A DNA stretch of 64,000 bases from Rhodoferax lithotrophicus (GTDB lineage Bacteria > Pseudomonadota > Gammaproteobacteria > Burkholderiales > Burkholderiaceae_C). Of this stretch, positions 9,388-18,762 are shown piece by piece. The stretch spans positions 1,240,001-1,304,000 of the forward strand of contig NZ_AP024238.1 in assembly GCF_019973615.1 (NCBI RefSeq), given 5' to 3'. The notes beneath the pieces were generated by a model. That model made no database searches and was not told where the DNA came from. It saw only the letters and a list, made by a program, of their open reading frames with translations. The position numbers were made by a program, and so were the translations under genes. Position 1 is the stretch's first letter, and every line of letters begins with the position of its first letter.

Positions 9388-10212
9388 TCAGCGTCTGCGC
9401 CCGCGCAGCCACTCCAGCCCGAGCATCAGGGTGGTGGTGAAGATGATCAGCAGCGTTGCCACGGCGGCAATGGTGGGGTTGATGTTTTCGCGGATACCGG
9501 TGAACATCTGGCGTGGCAGCGTGACCTGGTTGGGGCCGGCAATAAACAGCGTCACCACCACTTCGTCAAATGAAGTGGCAAAGGCAAACAGCGCGCCTGA
9601 AATCACCCCTGGCGCAATGATGGGCAGCGTGACCCGGAAGAAGGTTGCAATATGACCGGCACCCAGGCTCAAGGAAGCGCGGATCAGGTTTTCGTTGAAA
9701 CTTTGCAAGGTGGCCAGGACGGTGGTCAGTACAAAGGGTGCACCCAAGGCGGCGTGCACCAGCACCAGGCCCAGGTACGTGTCGTTGAGACCGATCTTGG
9801 CGAAAAACAGGTAGGTACTCACCCCTACCACCACAATGGGAACCACCATCGGGGCGATCAGCAGGCTCATCAGCAAACCCTTGCCCCAGAACTGGATGCG
9901 AGCCAGACCAACGGCCGCCAGGGTGCCCAGAATGGTTGCCAGCAGGGTCGCCAGAGGGGCCACGATGAAGCTGTTGCGGGTGGCGCGACCCCACGCATCG
10001 GAGGTGAACAGGTTGTCATACCACTGCATGGACCAGCCGGGCATGGGGTATGCCAGGAAGGAGCTGGAGCTGAACGACAGAGGAATGATGGCCAGAATCG
10101 GCAGCAACAAAAACAGCAGCACCAGGACACCCAGGCCGCGCAGGGCGTACCAGCCGAGCTTGTCGGTGAAGGTGGCGTAGGCCGGGAACATGGGACGGGC
10201 AGGAAGTGACAT
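9388..10212 (-). CDS. potI: Polyamine-type ABC transporter permease (PotI/PotC-like)
   Basis: Inner-membrane permease of 274 residues with about six hydrophobic segments. The cytoplasmic coupling (EAA) loop is NLIRASLSLGAGHIATFFRVTLP. It follows the PotH-like gene by 5 bp, as the two heteromeric permeases of this family usually do. The family moves putrescine, spermidine or related amines; the substrate here is inferred from gabT, gabD and the ureohydrolase around it. Confidence 0.88.
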   Translation of the reverse strand: MSLPARPMFPAYATFTDKLGWYALRGLGVLVLLFLLLPILAIIPLSFSSSSFLAYPMPGWSMQWYDNLFTSDAWGRATRNSFIVAPLATLLATILGTLAAVGLARIQFWGKGLLMSLLIAPMVVPIVVVGVSTYLFFAKIGLNDTYLGLVLVHAALGAPFVLTTVLATLQSFNENLIRASLSLGAGHIATFFRVTLPIIAPGVISGALFAFATSFDEVVVTLFIAGPNQVTLPRQMFTGIRENINPTIAAVATLLIIFTTTLMLGLEWLRGRRR

Positions 10213-10217
10213 GTGGT

Positions 10218-11468
10218 TTACCCCAGACTCAATTCAGACTTCACCACGCGGCGGTACACCGCGTACAACACCAGTGTGGCGGACAGCAGCACGGCACCCA
10301 ATGCACAGGCCATACCCCAGTTGACGTTGACGTTGGTGTACTGGGCAATGTAGTAGCTCAGCATCTGGTCATCGGGTCCGCCCAGCAGCGCTGGTGTCAC
10401 GTAGTAGCCAATACTCAGGATAAACACCAGCAGGCCACCCGCCCCCATGCCCGGAAAGGTTTGTGGCATGTAGACCCGGAAAAACGCCGCCAGAGGGGAA
10501 CTGCCCAGCGACACGGCAGCCCGCAAATAGGTGGGTGGCACGGATTTCATCACGCTGTACAGCGGCAAGATCATGAAGGGCAACAGGATGTGCACCATGG
10601 CAATGATGACCCCGATGCGGTTGAACAGCAGTGGCAAGGGCTCATTGATCAGGCCAAGGTCCATGAAAAATCGGTTGATCACCCCATTGGTCTGCAGCAA
10701 CACAATCCAGGCCGCAGAACGCACCAGCACCGAGGTCCAGAACGGCACCAGCACCAGAATCATCAAGATATTGGCCTGACGCGGGGTCAGGGTGGAGAGC
10801 CAGTACGCCAGCGGATAACCCAGCAACAGGCAAAAAACCGTGACGACACCGCTGACGCTGAAGGTGCGCATCAAAATCTTGAAGAAGGCGGCCGAATCGG
10901 CATCCACGTTCACAATTTCGCCGCGAATGTTGCGTTTCATGTCGACCGAGGCCAGCAGATAGTCGGGTGTCCAGCGTGAGCCGTTTTTGGCGATGGCTTG
11001 CCAGTAGCCCAGGTCTTCCCAGCGGGGGTCCAGCTCCAGCATGTGGGCCTTGACTTGTGCAGGCGTCAAGCCCGCATCAAAGGGCAGGGCGCGGTAGGTG
11101 CTCATGATCAGTGAGCGGGCGCCGCTGATTTCACTGTTCAGGCGGCGGGCCAGCCCGCCGGCATCAGATTGTTCGGCAATACCCGCGAGGTCTGTGGCCA
11201 GTGCTGCGTAGGCTGCATCTGGTGGATGGGAGGTGCGGTCCCACTTGTCCAGCGCGGCCACGGTGTGTGAGAGTGTGCTGGCCACTTCAGGGTTTTCGAC
11301 TGCGCGCATCAGCAGCGCGCCAATCGGCACAATAAAGGTGGCCAGCAGGAAAATCAGCAAAGGCAAGGTCAGAGAGATGGCAAAGGCCTTTTTACGACGC
11401 TGCGAACGCCGCAGTTGTGCCGCCAGATTGCCGGGTATCACGGCTGCAGTTATCGTTGTCACGGTCAT
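10218..11468 (-). CDS. potH: Polyamine-type ABC transporter permease (PotH/PotB-like), long form
   Basis: Permease of 416 residues, over 100 longer than typical PotH/PotB. A first membrane helix (about 29-53) is followed by a ~150-residue soluble, probably periplasmic region (about 55-200), then the usual membrane domain with the coupling loop LRAAVSLGSSPLAAFFRVYMPQ. The long insert between helix 1 and helix 2 is a subgroup feature also seen in some proteobacterial PotH relatives. It begins 21 bp after the binding-protein gene. Confidence 0.88.
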   Translation of the reverse strand: MTVTTITAAVIPGNLAAQLRRSQRRKKAFAISLTLPLLIFLLATFIVPIGALLMRAVENPEVASTLSHTVAALDKWDRTSHPPDAAYAALATDLAGIAEQSDAGGLARRLNSEISGARSLIMSTYRALPFDAGLTPAQVKAHMLELDPRWEDLGYWQAIAKNGSRWTPDYLLASVDMKRNIRGEIVNVDADSAAFFKILMRTFSVSGVVTVFCLLLGYPLAYWLSTLTPRQANILMILVLVPFWTSVLVRSAAWIVLLQTNGVINRFFMDLGLINEPLPLLFNRIGVIIAMVHILLPFMILPLYSVMKSVPPTYLRAAVSLGSSPLAAFFRVYMPQTFPGMGAGGLLVFILSIGYYVTPALLGGPDDQMLSYYIAQYTNVNVNWGMACALGAVLLSATLVLYAVYRRVVKSELSLG

Positions 11469-11489
11469 TACCTTCTCTCTGGGGTCAGA

Positions 11490-12521
11490 TTACTGTGCGG
11501 CCCAAGCGGTGAAACGCTTCTCCAGCGCCTCGCCCTGGTCAGCCCAGAAGCTCACGTTGAATTGCAAGGCTGTCTTGGCATTGGCGGGGGCAGTGGGCAA
11601 CTGGCTCAGCACCTTGGCATCGAGCTTGGCCAATGCTTTGGTATTGGTCGGGCCGTACGCGATGTTTTTGGCGTATTCAGCCTGTGCATCGGGGCTGCTG
11701 GCCAAGGCGATGAACTTCAGGGCGGCTTCCTTGTTGGGGGTGCCCTTGGGCATGACCCAGTAGTCCAGGTCATAAATGCCACCGGTCCAGGTGATCTTGA
11801 GGTGTTTGCCTTCGCGCTGGGCGGCATCAATACGACCGTTGTAGGCGGTGGTCATGACCACGTCACCGGCCACCAGGAACTGGGGCGGCTGCGCACCGGC
11901 TTCCCACCACTGGATGTTGGCCTTGAGTTCGCTGAGTTTCTTGAAGGCACGGTCAGCACCTTCTTTGGTTTTCAGCACCTTGTACACGTCGGCCACCGGC
12001 ACGCCATCAGCCATCAGGGCAAATTCAACGTTATAGCGGGCACCCTTGCGCATGGCGCGTTTGCCGGGGAATTTTTTCACGTCCCAGAAATCAGCCCAGG
12101 TGGTGGGGGCGGTCTTGAGCTTGTCACCGTCGTAGGCCATCACCGTGGACCAGACGAAGGTGCCAATGCCACATTCGTGTACGGCTGCCGGGGTGAAGTC
12201 AGCCTTGTTGCCAATTTTGCTGTAGTCGAGTTTTTCAAACAGGCCTTCGTCGCAACCACGGGTCACATCGGGGGATTCGACCTCCACCACGTCCCAGCTG
12301 ATATTTTTGGACTCGACCATGGCCTTGATCTTGGCCTGTTCGCCGTTGTATTCCACACCCACAATTTTGTTGCCGGTGGTTTTTTCGTAGGGCGCAAAGT
12401 AAGCCACTTTTTGGGCGTTGCCATTGGCTCCACCGAAGTTGACCACGGTCAACTGGGTTTCGGCTTGAGCAGAAAGGGTAAACAGCGCGGCGCAGGCCGC
12501 AACCAGGGGGGTAAGTTTCAT
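11490..12521 (-). CDS. potF: Polyamine-type ABC transporter periplasmic binding protein
   Basis: PotD/PotF-family substrate-binding protein. The start was set at 12521 (MKLTPLVAACAALFTLSAQAE), giving a clear signal peptide with AQA cleavage; the longer frame adds 17 unlikely residues. Mature domains begin QLTVVNFGGANG. Acidic/aromatic substrate-site features such as WDVVEVESPD and GIYDLDYWVMPKGTP are seen. It lies directly after the ATPase gene and before the two permeases. Confidence 0.88.
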   Translation of the reverse strand: MKLTPLVAACAALFTLSAQAETQLTVVNFGGANGNAQKVAYFAPYEKTTGNKIVGVEYNGEQAKIKAMVESKNISWDVVEVESPDVTRGCDEGLFEKLDYSKIGNKADFTPAAVHECGIGTFVWSTVMAYDGDKLKTAPTTWADFWDVKKFPGKRAMRKGARYNVEFALMADGVPVADVYKVLKTKEGADRAFKKLSELKANIQWWEAGAQPPQFLVAGDVVMTTAYNGRIDAAQREGKHLKITWTGGIYDLDYWVMPKGTPNKEAALKFIALASSPDAQAEYAKNIAYGPTNTKALAKLDAKVLSQLPTAPANAKTALQFNVSFWADQGEALEKRFTAWAAQ

Positions 12522-12575
12522 CGACAGTTTCCTTCTTTTGGGGGGTGAAAAACAGGGCTTAAAAATGCACACGGG

Positions 12576-13670
12576 TCAGGCATAGACCCGCAAATGCTCG
12601 GGAGGCAACACCAGCCAGATGGCATCACCGGCTTGCGGGATGTTGGGGCCAGAGAGCGCAATCTTGACAGTAGCCGGGGCTTGGCTTTCCACCTGGCAGC
12701 GCATACGCAGGTGGTCGCCGTAGTAAATCACGTCGTTGACCCGGGCGCTCAGGCTGTTGGCGGGGGCCGGCTGGTTGCCGGGGCAAATCAGCGCCCGTTC
12801 AGGACGGATGCAGGCTTGTACCGGGTAGTTCAGCGGTGCACCATTGATGTCGAGTCCCTGCAAGGTGGCACCACCGGGCAGGCGCACCTGGCAGTTGCCA
12901 CCGGCACCACGTTCGGTGGCTGTGATTTGGGCATCCAGCACGGTGTTGTCGCCCACGAAGCTGGCCACAAAGCGGTTCACCGGGGTTTCATACAGTGTGT
13001 TGACCGGGTCAATCTGCTGGATCAGCCCGTCGTTGAACACCGCCACTCGGTCGGACATGGTGAGTGCTTCGGACTGGTCGTGCGTCACGTACACAAAGGT
13101 CAGGCCGAGCTTGCGGTGCAATTCTTTCAGCTCAATTTGCATGTGCTCACGCAATTGCTTGTCCAGCGCGCCCAGCGGTTCGTCCATCAGCACCAGTTGC
13201 GGGTTGAACACCAGCGCCCGCGCCAGTGCCACACGCTGCTGTTGCCCACCCGAGAGCTGGCCCGGATAGCGGTCGCCCTTGTCAGCCAGATGCACCATGT
13301 CCAGTGCACGTTTAACCTTGTCTTCGCGCTCCGACTTGCCCAGCTTACGTACCGTCAGCGGGTAGGCCACGTTGTCGGCAATCGTCATGTGCGGAAACAG
13401 CGCGTAGTTCTGGAACACCATGCCAAAGTTGCGCTTGTGTGGCGGCGTTTTGGTGATGGGTTTGCCCGCCAGAAAGATTTCACCCGAGGTGGGTGACTCA
13501 AACCCGGCCAGCATCATCAGCGTGGTGGTTTTGCCTGAACCCGAAGGCCCCAAAAGTGACAGGAATTCACCACTCTGGATATTCAGGTTCAGGTCACGCA
13601 CCACCAGGGTGCTGCCGTCATAGGTTTTTTGGACGCTGGTGAAGCGAACCAGGGGGTCAGACAATGCCAT
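12576..13670 (-). CDS. potA: Polyamine-type ABC transporter ATP-binding protein
   Basis: Cytoplasmic ATPase of the uptake system, 364 residues. It has Walker [11 protein letters not shown]-loop [12 protein letters not shown], signature [15 protein letters not shown], Walker [13 protein letters not shown], and a C-terminal TOBE-like regulatory domain (from about residue 240). The gene order ATPase, binding protein, permease, permease is complete, so the transporter should be self-sufficient. Confidence 0.93.
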   Translation of the reverse strand: MALSDPLVRFTSVQKTYDGSTLVVRDLNLNIQSGEFLSLLGPSGSGKTTTLMMLAGFESPTSGEIFLAGKPITKTPPHKRNFGMVFQNYALFPHMTIADNVAYPLTVRKLGKSEREDKVKRALDMVHLADKGDRYPGQLSGGQQQRVALARALVFNPQLVLMDEPLGALDKQLREHMQIELKELHRKLGLTFVYVTHDQSEALTMSDRVAVFNDGLIQQIDPVNTLYETPVNRFVASFVGDNTVLDAQITATERGAGGNCQVRLPGGATLQGLDINGAPLNYPVQACIRPERALICPGNQPAPANSLSARVNDVIYYGDHLRMRCQVESQAPATVKIALSGPNIPQAGDAIWLVLPPEHLRVYA

Positions 13671-13672
13671 TA

Positions 13673-13737
13673 TTTGCTATTCTTTCAAAAGCACTCAGTG
13701 CCCGTGTATAAAGGGCCTGAGCTGTTTTAACTATGCA
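13673..13737. repeat. Dispersed repeat, divergent intergenic copy
   Basis: TTTGCTATTCTTTCAAAAGC, then AGTGCCCGTGTATAAAGGGC and CTGAGCTGTTTTAAC keep the length and box order of the family. It separates gabT from potA. Confidence 0.4.
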
Positions 13738-13750
13738 AATACTGTGCCAG

Positions 13751-15043
13751 TCAGGCAATCGCTGCCAGACTGGCTTCGATGATGTCCAGACCTTCGTTCA
13801 CGATCGCATCGCTGGCGGTCAGTGGCACCAAAATGCGTACTACGTTGCCATAGGTGCCACAGGTCAGCAAGATCAGACCACGTTGGGTGGCCTCAACTGC
13901 CAGGGCTTTGGCCAGCTCTGCACTGGGTTGGTGCGCATCACCGTTCTTGCACAGTTCAATGGCCACCATGGCACCCAAACCACGCACATCACAAATACGT
14001 GGGTCTTTGGCGGCGATGGCCTTCAGGCGGCTCACCATGTGCGCACCCAGGCTGCGGCTGCGCTCCAGCAGATTTTCTTTCTCGAACACGTCCAGCACGG
14101 CCAGCGCGGCAGCACAGGCCACCGGGCTACCGGCATAAGTGCCGCCCAAGCCGCCGGCTGCGGGGGCGTCCATCACTTCGGCACGACCCACCACGCCAGA
14201 CAAGGGGTAGCCACCGGCGATGGATTTGGCCATGGTGATCATGTCCGGGGCCACACCGCTTTGTTCAATGGCAAACCAGGTGCCTGTGCGGCCAGCGCCG
14301 GTTTGAATTTCATCAGCAATCATCAGAATGCCGTGCTGGTCACACAGGGCGCGCACACGTTCCAGGAAATCAGTGGGAGCGACATTAAAGCCGCCTTCAC
14401 CTTGCACGGGCTCCACAATGATGGCGGCCACACGGCTGGCTTCCACGTCGTTTTTCAGGATCGATTCAATGGATGCGATGGAGTCGTCCACACTCACGCC
14501 GTGTGCGGCATTCGGGAATTGTGCGTGGTAGATCTCGCCGGGAAATGGGCCAAAACCTGTTTTGTAGGGGGCGACCTTGCCTGTCAGGCCCAAAGTCAGC
14601 AGGGTGCGGCCGTGGTAGCAGCTGGTGAAGGCAATCACAGCGCTGCGTTTGGTGTACGAGCGTGCGATCTTGACGGCGTTTTCAACCGCTTCGGCTCCGG
14701 TGGTCAGGAACAGGGTTTTCTTGGCAAAGTTGCCGGGTGCCAATGCGTTGAAGCGCTCGGCCAGTTCCACGTAGGGTTCATAAGCCAGTACCTGGAAACA
14801 GGTGTGGGTGTACAGGTCGATCTGTTTTTTGACCGCTTGGGCGATCTCGGGGTTGCAGTGGCCGGTGTTGAGCACGGCAATGCCACCGGCAAAGTCAATG
14901 TAGCGCTTGCCTTCCACGTCCCACACCTCGGCGTTTTCACCACGTGCAATGAAAACTTCGTGGCTTTGGCCAACGCCACGGGGAATAGCCGCTTTGCGGC
15001 GGGCCATCAGGGCGGCGTTGGTTTGTTGGGTCTTGGTCAGCAT
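13751..15043 (-). CDS. gabT: 4-aminobutyrate--2-oxoglutarate transaminase
   Basis: PLP enzyme transferring the amino group of GABA to 2-oxoglutarate, giving succinate semialdehyde for GabD. Motifs include TTGAEAVENAVKIAR, IIVEPVQGEGGF, IADEIQTGAGRTG and the PLP lysine in TMAKSIAGGYPLS (Lys278 counted from an in-frame ATG at 15058). I prefer the ATG at 15043 because CAGGA precedes it; the 15058 start adds five residues. First gene of the minus-strand block, divergent from a MocR regulator. Confidence 0.92.
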   Translation of the reverse strand: MLTKTQQTNAALMARRKAAIPRGVGQSHEVFIARGENAEVWDVEGKRYIDFAGGIAVLNTGHCNPEIAQAVKKQIDLYTHTCFQVLAYEPYVELAERFNALAPGNFAKKTLFLTTGAEAVENAVKIARSYTKRSAVIAFTSCYHGRTLLTLGLTGKVAPYKTGFGPFPGEIYHAQFPNAAHGVSVDDSIASIESILKNDVEASRVAAIIVEPVQGEGGFNVAPTDFLERVRALCDQHGILMIADEIQTGAGRTGTWFAIEQSGVAPDMITMAKSIAGGYPLSGVVGRAEVMDAPAAGGLGGTYAGSPVACAAALAVLDVFEKENLLERSRSLGAHMVSRLKAIAAKDPRICDVRGLGAMVAIELCKNGDAHQPSAELAKALAVEATQRGLILLTCGTYGNVVRILVPLTASDAIVNEGLDIIEASLAAIA

Positions 15044-15150
15044 AGGGGTCCTGTTCATGGGTTAAACCGAAAAAATTCACCTGTCTCCAAATGAATGATC
15101 AAGGTTGGCGTTGATAAAGTGATGTAACTGTAGAGGCGATATTTCGAACC

Positions 15151-15194
15151 AACCATATACAGTTAGCCCTTTTTTGAAGATGTACTGTATGGTT
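15151..15194. promoter_or_regulatory. Candidate MocR/GabR operator between gabT and its regulator
   Basis: AACCATATACAGT (15151-15163) faces ACTGTATGGTT (15184-15194), an imperfect inverted repeat in the 185-bp divergent region. GabR-type regulators are known to bind ATACCA-like repeats; ACCATA/TATGGT here is similar. Inferred, not demonstrated. Confidence 0.45.
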
Positions 15195-15228
15195 CTGTCT
15201 ACCTGTACATGTAAACCCTAGGTGGCCT

Positions 15229-16626
15229 ATGTTGATGCTTAATCCGCAAAGTTCTGTACCCCTGGTACTCCAGATCGTGGAGGGCTTTCGTTCGGTGATT
15301 GATGCCGGTGAACTCCGCCCGGGTTCCAAAGCCCCCTCGATCCGCCAGTTTGCCCATGCCCACAATGTGAGTGTGTTCACCGTGGTGGATGCCTATGACC
15401 GCCTGGTGGCGCTGGGCTACTTTGCTTCACGGCCGCATTCCGGCTTTTTTGTCAAACAGCGACCCACCTCAGTCAGTGTGCTCCCCGGTCACGGCCCGAA
15501 TTTCAGCTTTGACTCGATGTGGTACCTGCGGCGTATTTTTGAAAACCGGGCGCTCAGCATCAAACCCGGCTGCGGCTGGTTGCCGGGTGACTGGTTGTTT
15601 CAGGACGGTGTGCGCCGCGGTTTGCGCAATTTGGCCGCTGCCGATGTGGATTTGAGTGGGTATGGCGAGCCCAAGGGTTATCTGCCCTTGCGTCAACTGG
15701 TGCGTGAACTTCTGGCCGAGCAGGAAATTGCCGTCACGCCCGAGCAGGTGCTGCTCACCCAAGGTTCAAGTCAGGCCATGGATCTGGTGGCACGCCGCCT
15801 GGTGCGCCCAGGAGATGCGGTGCTGGTGGATGACCCTGGTTACCCCAACCTGCTGTTTTCTCTGCGGTTTTTGGGTGCACGCCTGATTGGTGTACCACGC
15901 ACGCCCACCGGCTACGACCTGGCGGCACTGGAGCGGTTGGTGATTGAAGAGCAACCCAAATTGTTCTTCACCCAGCCCCGCCTGCAGAGCCCCACCGGCT
16001 CGGTGGCCCAGTTGTCGCATCTGCACCGGGTGATGCAGCTGGCCGATAAACACGACTTTCTGGTGGTGGAAAACGACATTTATGCCGATCTGGACCCCGA
16101 GCCCAGGCCGTCGCTGGCTAGCCTGGATCAGCTCAACCGGGTGATCTACATCAGCAGTTTTTCCAAGACCATTTCGCCCAATATCCGCGTCGGCTATGTG
16201 GCGGCCAACCCGGATTTACTGGAAGATCTGGCACAACTGAAGATGATCTCGGGCCTGACCTCGTCCGAGTTCAGTGAGCGGCTGGCTCATGGTGCATTGA
16301 CCGATGGGCGTTGCCGCAAACATGTCAAAAGCCTGCGTGAGCGCCTGGCCAAGGTTCATGTGCAAGCTGCATCCAAGCTGCTCAAGGTCGGGTTTGAGAT
16401 TTTTCATGAGCCCAAGGCCGGGATTTTTTTGTGGGCCAAACACCCGGCGCTGCCGGATTCGGGTGAGCTGGCCTACAAAGCTTCTGAACAAGACATCTTG
16501 CTTGGCCCTGGGCACTTGTTCAGCCCGGAATTACGCACCAGCCCCTGGCTGCGTTTTAACGTGATTTTTTGTACCGAACCGGCACTGTTTACCTTTCTGG
16601 AAGAGCAGTGCAACGGCGGCATTTGA
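15229..16626 (+). CDS. MocR/GabR-family transcriptional regulator (GntR wHTH + aminotransferase fold)
   Basis: The N-terminal ~75 residues form a GntR winged helix (RPGSKAPSIRQFAHAHNVSVFTVVDAYDRLVALGYFASRPHSGFFV). A linker is followed by a full class-I aminotransferase-like domain with LTQGSSQAMDLVAR, DDPGYPNLLF and the PLP lysine in SSFSKTISPNIRVGY. Such proteins sense GABA or a related amine through PLP. Divergent placement next to gabT points to control of the GABA/polyamine block. An unrelated free aminotransferase is excluded by the wHTH. Confidence 0.88.
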   Translation: MLMLNPQSSVPLVLQIVEGFRSVIDAGELRPGSKAPSIRQFAHAHNVSVFTVVDAYDRLVALGYFASRPHSGFFVKQRPTSVSVLPGHGPNFSFDSMWYLRRIFENRALSIKPGCGWLPGDWLFQDGVRRGLRNLAAADVDLSGYGEPKGYLPLRQLVRELLAEQEIAVTPEQVLLTQGSSQAMDLVARRLVRPGDAVLVDDPGYPNLLFSLRFLGARLIGVPRTPTGYDLAALERLVIEEQPKLFFTQPRLQSPTGSVAQLSHLHRVMQLADKHDFLVVENDIYADLDPEPRPSLASLDQLNRVIYISSFSKTISPNIRVGYVAANPDLLEDLAQLKMISGLTSSEFSERLAHGALTDGRCRKHVKSLRERLAKVHVQAASKLLKVGFEIFHEPKAGIFLWAKHPALPDSGELAYKASEQDILLGPGHLFSPELRTSPWLRFNVIFCTEPALFTFLEEQCNGGI

Positions 16627-16697
16627 CGGGCTGCATCCTGTTGATCCGGCCCGAACGGAACTTCAAACATCGTTGGACTGAATCAATAAGCGTGTTG

Positions 16698-17567
16698 TCA
16701 GTTCACCAGTTTCTTGCGGATGTCTTTGAGTTCACGCAAGCGCTGCGGGCTTAGCTCCGGGTAAGCCATGTTGAGGCCCTTGAAGACATCCAGCACGATG
16801 CTTGAAATGATCAGTCGGGCATTTTCTTTGTCGTCGGCGGGAACCACATACCAAGGTGCTGTCTGGGTGCTGGTGGCGCTCAAGCAGTCTTCATAGGCTT
16901 GCATGTACTGCGGCCAGAACTCGCGCTCCTGCATGTCGGCCTCGCTGAATTTCCAGTTTTTCTCTGGTTCATCAATGCGGGCCAGAAAGCGCTTGCGTTG
17001 CTCGTTTTTGGACAAATGCAGGAAAAACTTGACAATGCGCGTGCCGTTGCGATGCAGGTGGTTTTCCATGTCAACAATCGAGCGGTAGCGTTCTTGCCAG
17101 AGGGTGGTCATTTTTTTGGGGGTGTCGGGTAGGCGCTGCGCCTGAAGAATTTCCGGGTGCACCCGCACGATCAATACCTCTTCGTAATAAGACCGGTTGA
17201 AGATGCCAATGCGCCCGCGCTCGGGCAGGCACTGATTGGTGCGCCACAAAAAGTCATGATCCAGGTCCGAGGCGCTGGGGTGCTTGAAGCTGAACACTTG
17301 ACAGCCTTGCGGATTGATCCCGGACATCACATGGCGAATGGCGCCATCCTTGCCCGCGGCATCCATGGCCTGAAAAATCAGCAACACGGCGTACCGGTCA
17401 GAGGCGTAGTGCAGTTGCTGCAACTCGCTGAGTTCGGCCACTTGTTTGTCAAGAGATTTTTGGTACGCCTTTTTGGAGGTGCAGGCTGATTTAACCAAGG
17501 TTGGCCAGTCTTTGAGGACCACTTTTTGTCCCTCTTTCACACGGAAATCCGTCAGATTGATGTCCAT
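16698..17567 (-). CDS. ppk2: Polyphosphate kinase 2 family protein
   Basis: Uses inorganic polyphosphate to phosphorylate nucleotides in the cytoplasm. The 289 residues contain the PPK2 Walker A region [40 protein letters not shown] and the Walker B-like [20 protein letters not shown], then [14 protein letters not shown]. The pattern resembles the class III type that can phosphorylate AMP and ADP, but class is a judgement from memory of the family. It is convergent with the MocR gene. Confidence 0.9.
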   Translation of the reverse strand: MDINLTDFRVKEGQKVVLKDWPTLVKSACTSKKAYQKSLDKQVAELSELQQLHYASDRYAVLLIFQAMDAAGKDGAIRHVMSGINPQGCQVFSFKHPSASDLDHDFLWRTNQCLPERGRIGIFNRSYYEEVLIVRVHPEILQAQRLPDTPKKMTTLWQERYRSIVDMENHLHRNGTRIVKFFLHLSKNEQRKRFLARIDEPEKNWKFSEADMQEREFWPQYMQAYEDCLSATSTQTAPWYVVPADDKENARLIISSIVLDVFKGLNMAYPELSPQRLRELKDIRKKLVN

Positions 17568-17598
17568 TTTTCAGCCTTGAATGAGTTCGGATATACGC

Positions 17599-18513
17599 TT
17601 ATAGCGTTTTGTGCTGCGTTGTGATCGTCCGCACCAACCAATCCTCAAACAACTGTGTGGCCGCTGCGTTGTCATCGGTCTCGGGCCTGACCAGGTAGTA
17701 GGCGCGCTGGCTGATGAGTTCATGCGCACAGGCCACGCGCAAATCACCGCGGACCAGCTCTTCCTGCACCAGCAAGGGCGGCACCAGCGCCAAACCCAGG
17801 CCTTGCACCGCCGCCGCGGCGGTCATGGAAAAAAGCTCAAACCTGGCACCTGCCAGGGCTTGCGGGGCGCTCACGCCCTGGGCCTCAAACCATTGCCGCC
17901 AGGCATCGGGCCGGGTGCTTTGTTGCAGCAGGGGCAGCCCGGCCATGGCCTGCGGGCTCAGCGTGGCTTGACCGTTCAGCAGCGCTGGCGCACACACCGG
18001 CAACACCACTTCGTCGAGCAGTTTCACGGCCCGGGTGCCAGCCCATTGGTTCACCTGCTCGGGTGTGCCGGCGTACAGGGCGCAGTCATAGGGCGAGTCG
18101 GTGAACATGAAAGGGCGTGTGCGGGTGTCGATGTGCAGGGTGAGGCCGGGGTGCTGGCTTTTAAGCTGCGGCAGGCGCGGAATCAGCCAGCGGGTGGCAA
18201 AGGTTGGCACGGCGGCCAGGTGGATCACGCTGGCGCGGCCCTGGGTGCTCATGACATCGAGCGTGTCCTGCTCCAGGGCGTTCAGGCGGCTGGCGACTTG
18301 CTGGGCGTAGTCGCGCCCACTGTTGGTGAGTGTCACACCGTGGCGGGTGCGTTTGAACAGGGCCACACCCAGATACTCTTCCAGCGCGGTGAGCTGGCGC
18401 GACACCGCACCCTGCGTGAGTGAAAGCTCTTGTGCAGCGCGGGTGTAGCTCTGGTGGCGGGCCGCCGCGTCAAAGCAGGCGAGGGCTTGGAGGGAAGGGA
18501 TTTTTCTGCGCAT
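17599..18513 (-). CDS. LysR-family regulator (GcvA-like)
   Basis: Winged helix at residues 1-60 (FDAAARHQSYTRAAQELSLTQGAVSRQLTALEEYLG) and a periplasmic-binding-like effector domain after it. The start at 18513 (MRRKIPSLQAL) fits the family better than one six codons upstream. It is divergent from glutaryl-CoA dehydrogenase across a 249-bp region, the usual layout for a LysR protein and its target, so it probably controls glutarate/lysine breakdown. Confidence 0.85.
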   Translation of the reverse strand: MRRKIPSLQALACFDAAARHQSYTRAAQELSLTQGAVSRQLTALEEYLGVALFKRTRHGVTLTNSGRDYAQQVASRLNALEQDTLDVMSTQGRASVIHLAAVPTFATRWLIPRLPQLKSQHPGLTLHIDTRTRPFMFTDSPYDCALYAGTPEQVNQWAGTRAVKLLDEVVLPVCAPALLNGQATLSPQAMAGLPLLQQSTRPDAWRQWFEAQGVSAPQALAGARFELFSMTAAAAVQGLGLALVPPLLVQEELVRGDLRVACAHELISQRAYYLVRPETDDNAAATQLFEDWLVRTITTQHKTL

Positions 18514-18556
18514 GATGTGCGTAATGTACATAACAAGACTCTGATGAGTCAGAAAT

Positions 18557-18616
18557 CTACTATAAAAATAGAAGCTTCATACGCTTTATTTAATTGATTA
18601 GATTGTCAATTTTGAT
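18557..18616. repeat. Dispersed repeat, weak intergenic copy
   Basis: CTATAAAAATAGAAGCTTCA followed by TACGCTTTATTTAATT and a TTGTCAATTTTGAT end keeps the box order but is decayed. It lies in the LysR/gcdH promoter region. Confidence 0.35.
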
Positions 18617-18762
18617 GGTGAACAAAATGCTTCATTGCTGTGAGTCAATTATTTAAATGTGTTTAAAACTCATATCAAAGTGACAATAAATCGTTTGTCG
18701 TCTGGGCCGCTGCCGCGCTACCATGCGTGCCAACCTTGTTCAACTTCCTGAAAGACACTTCC

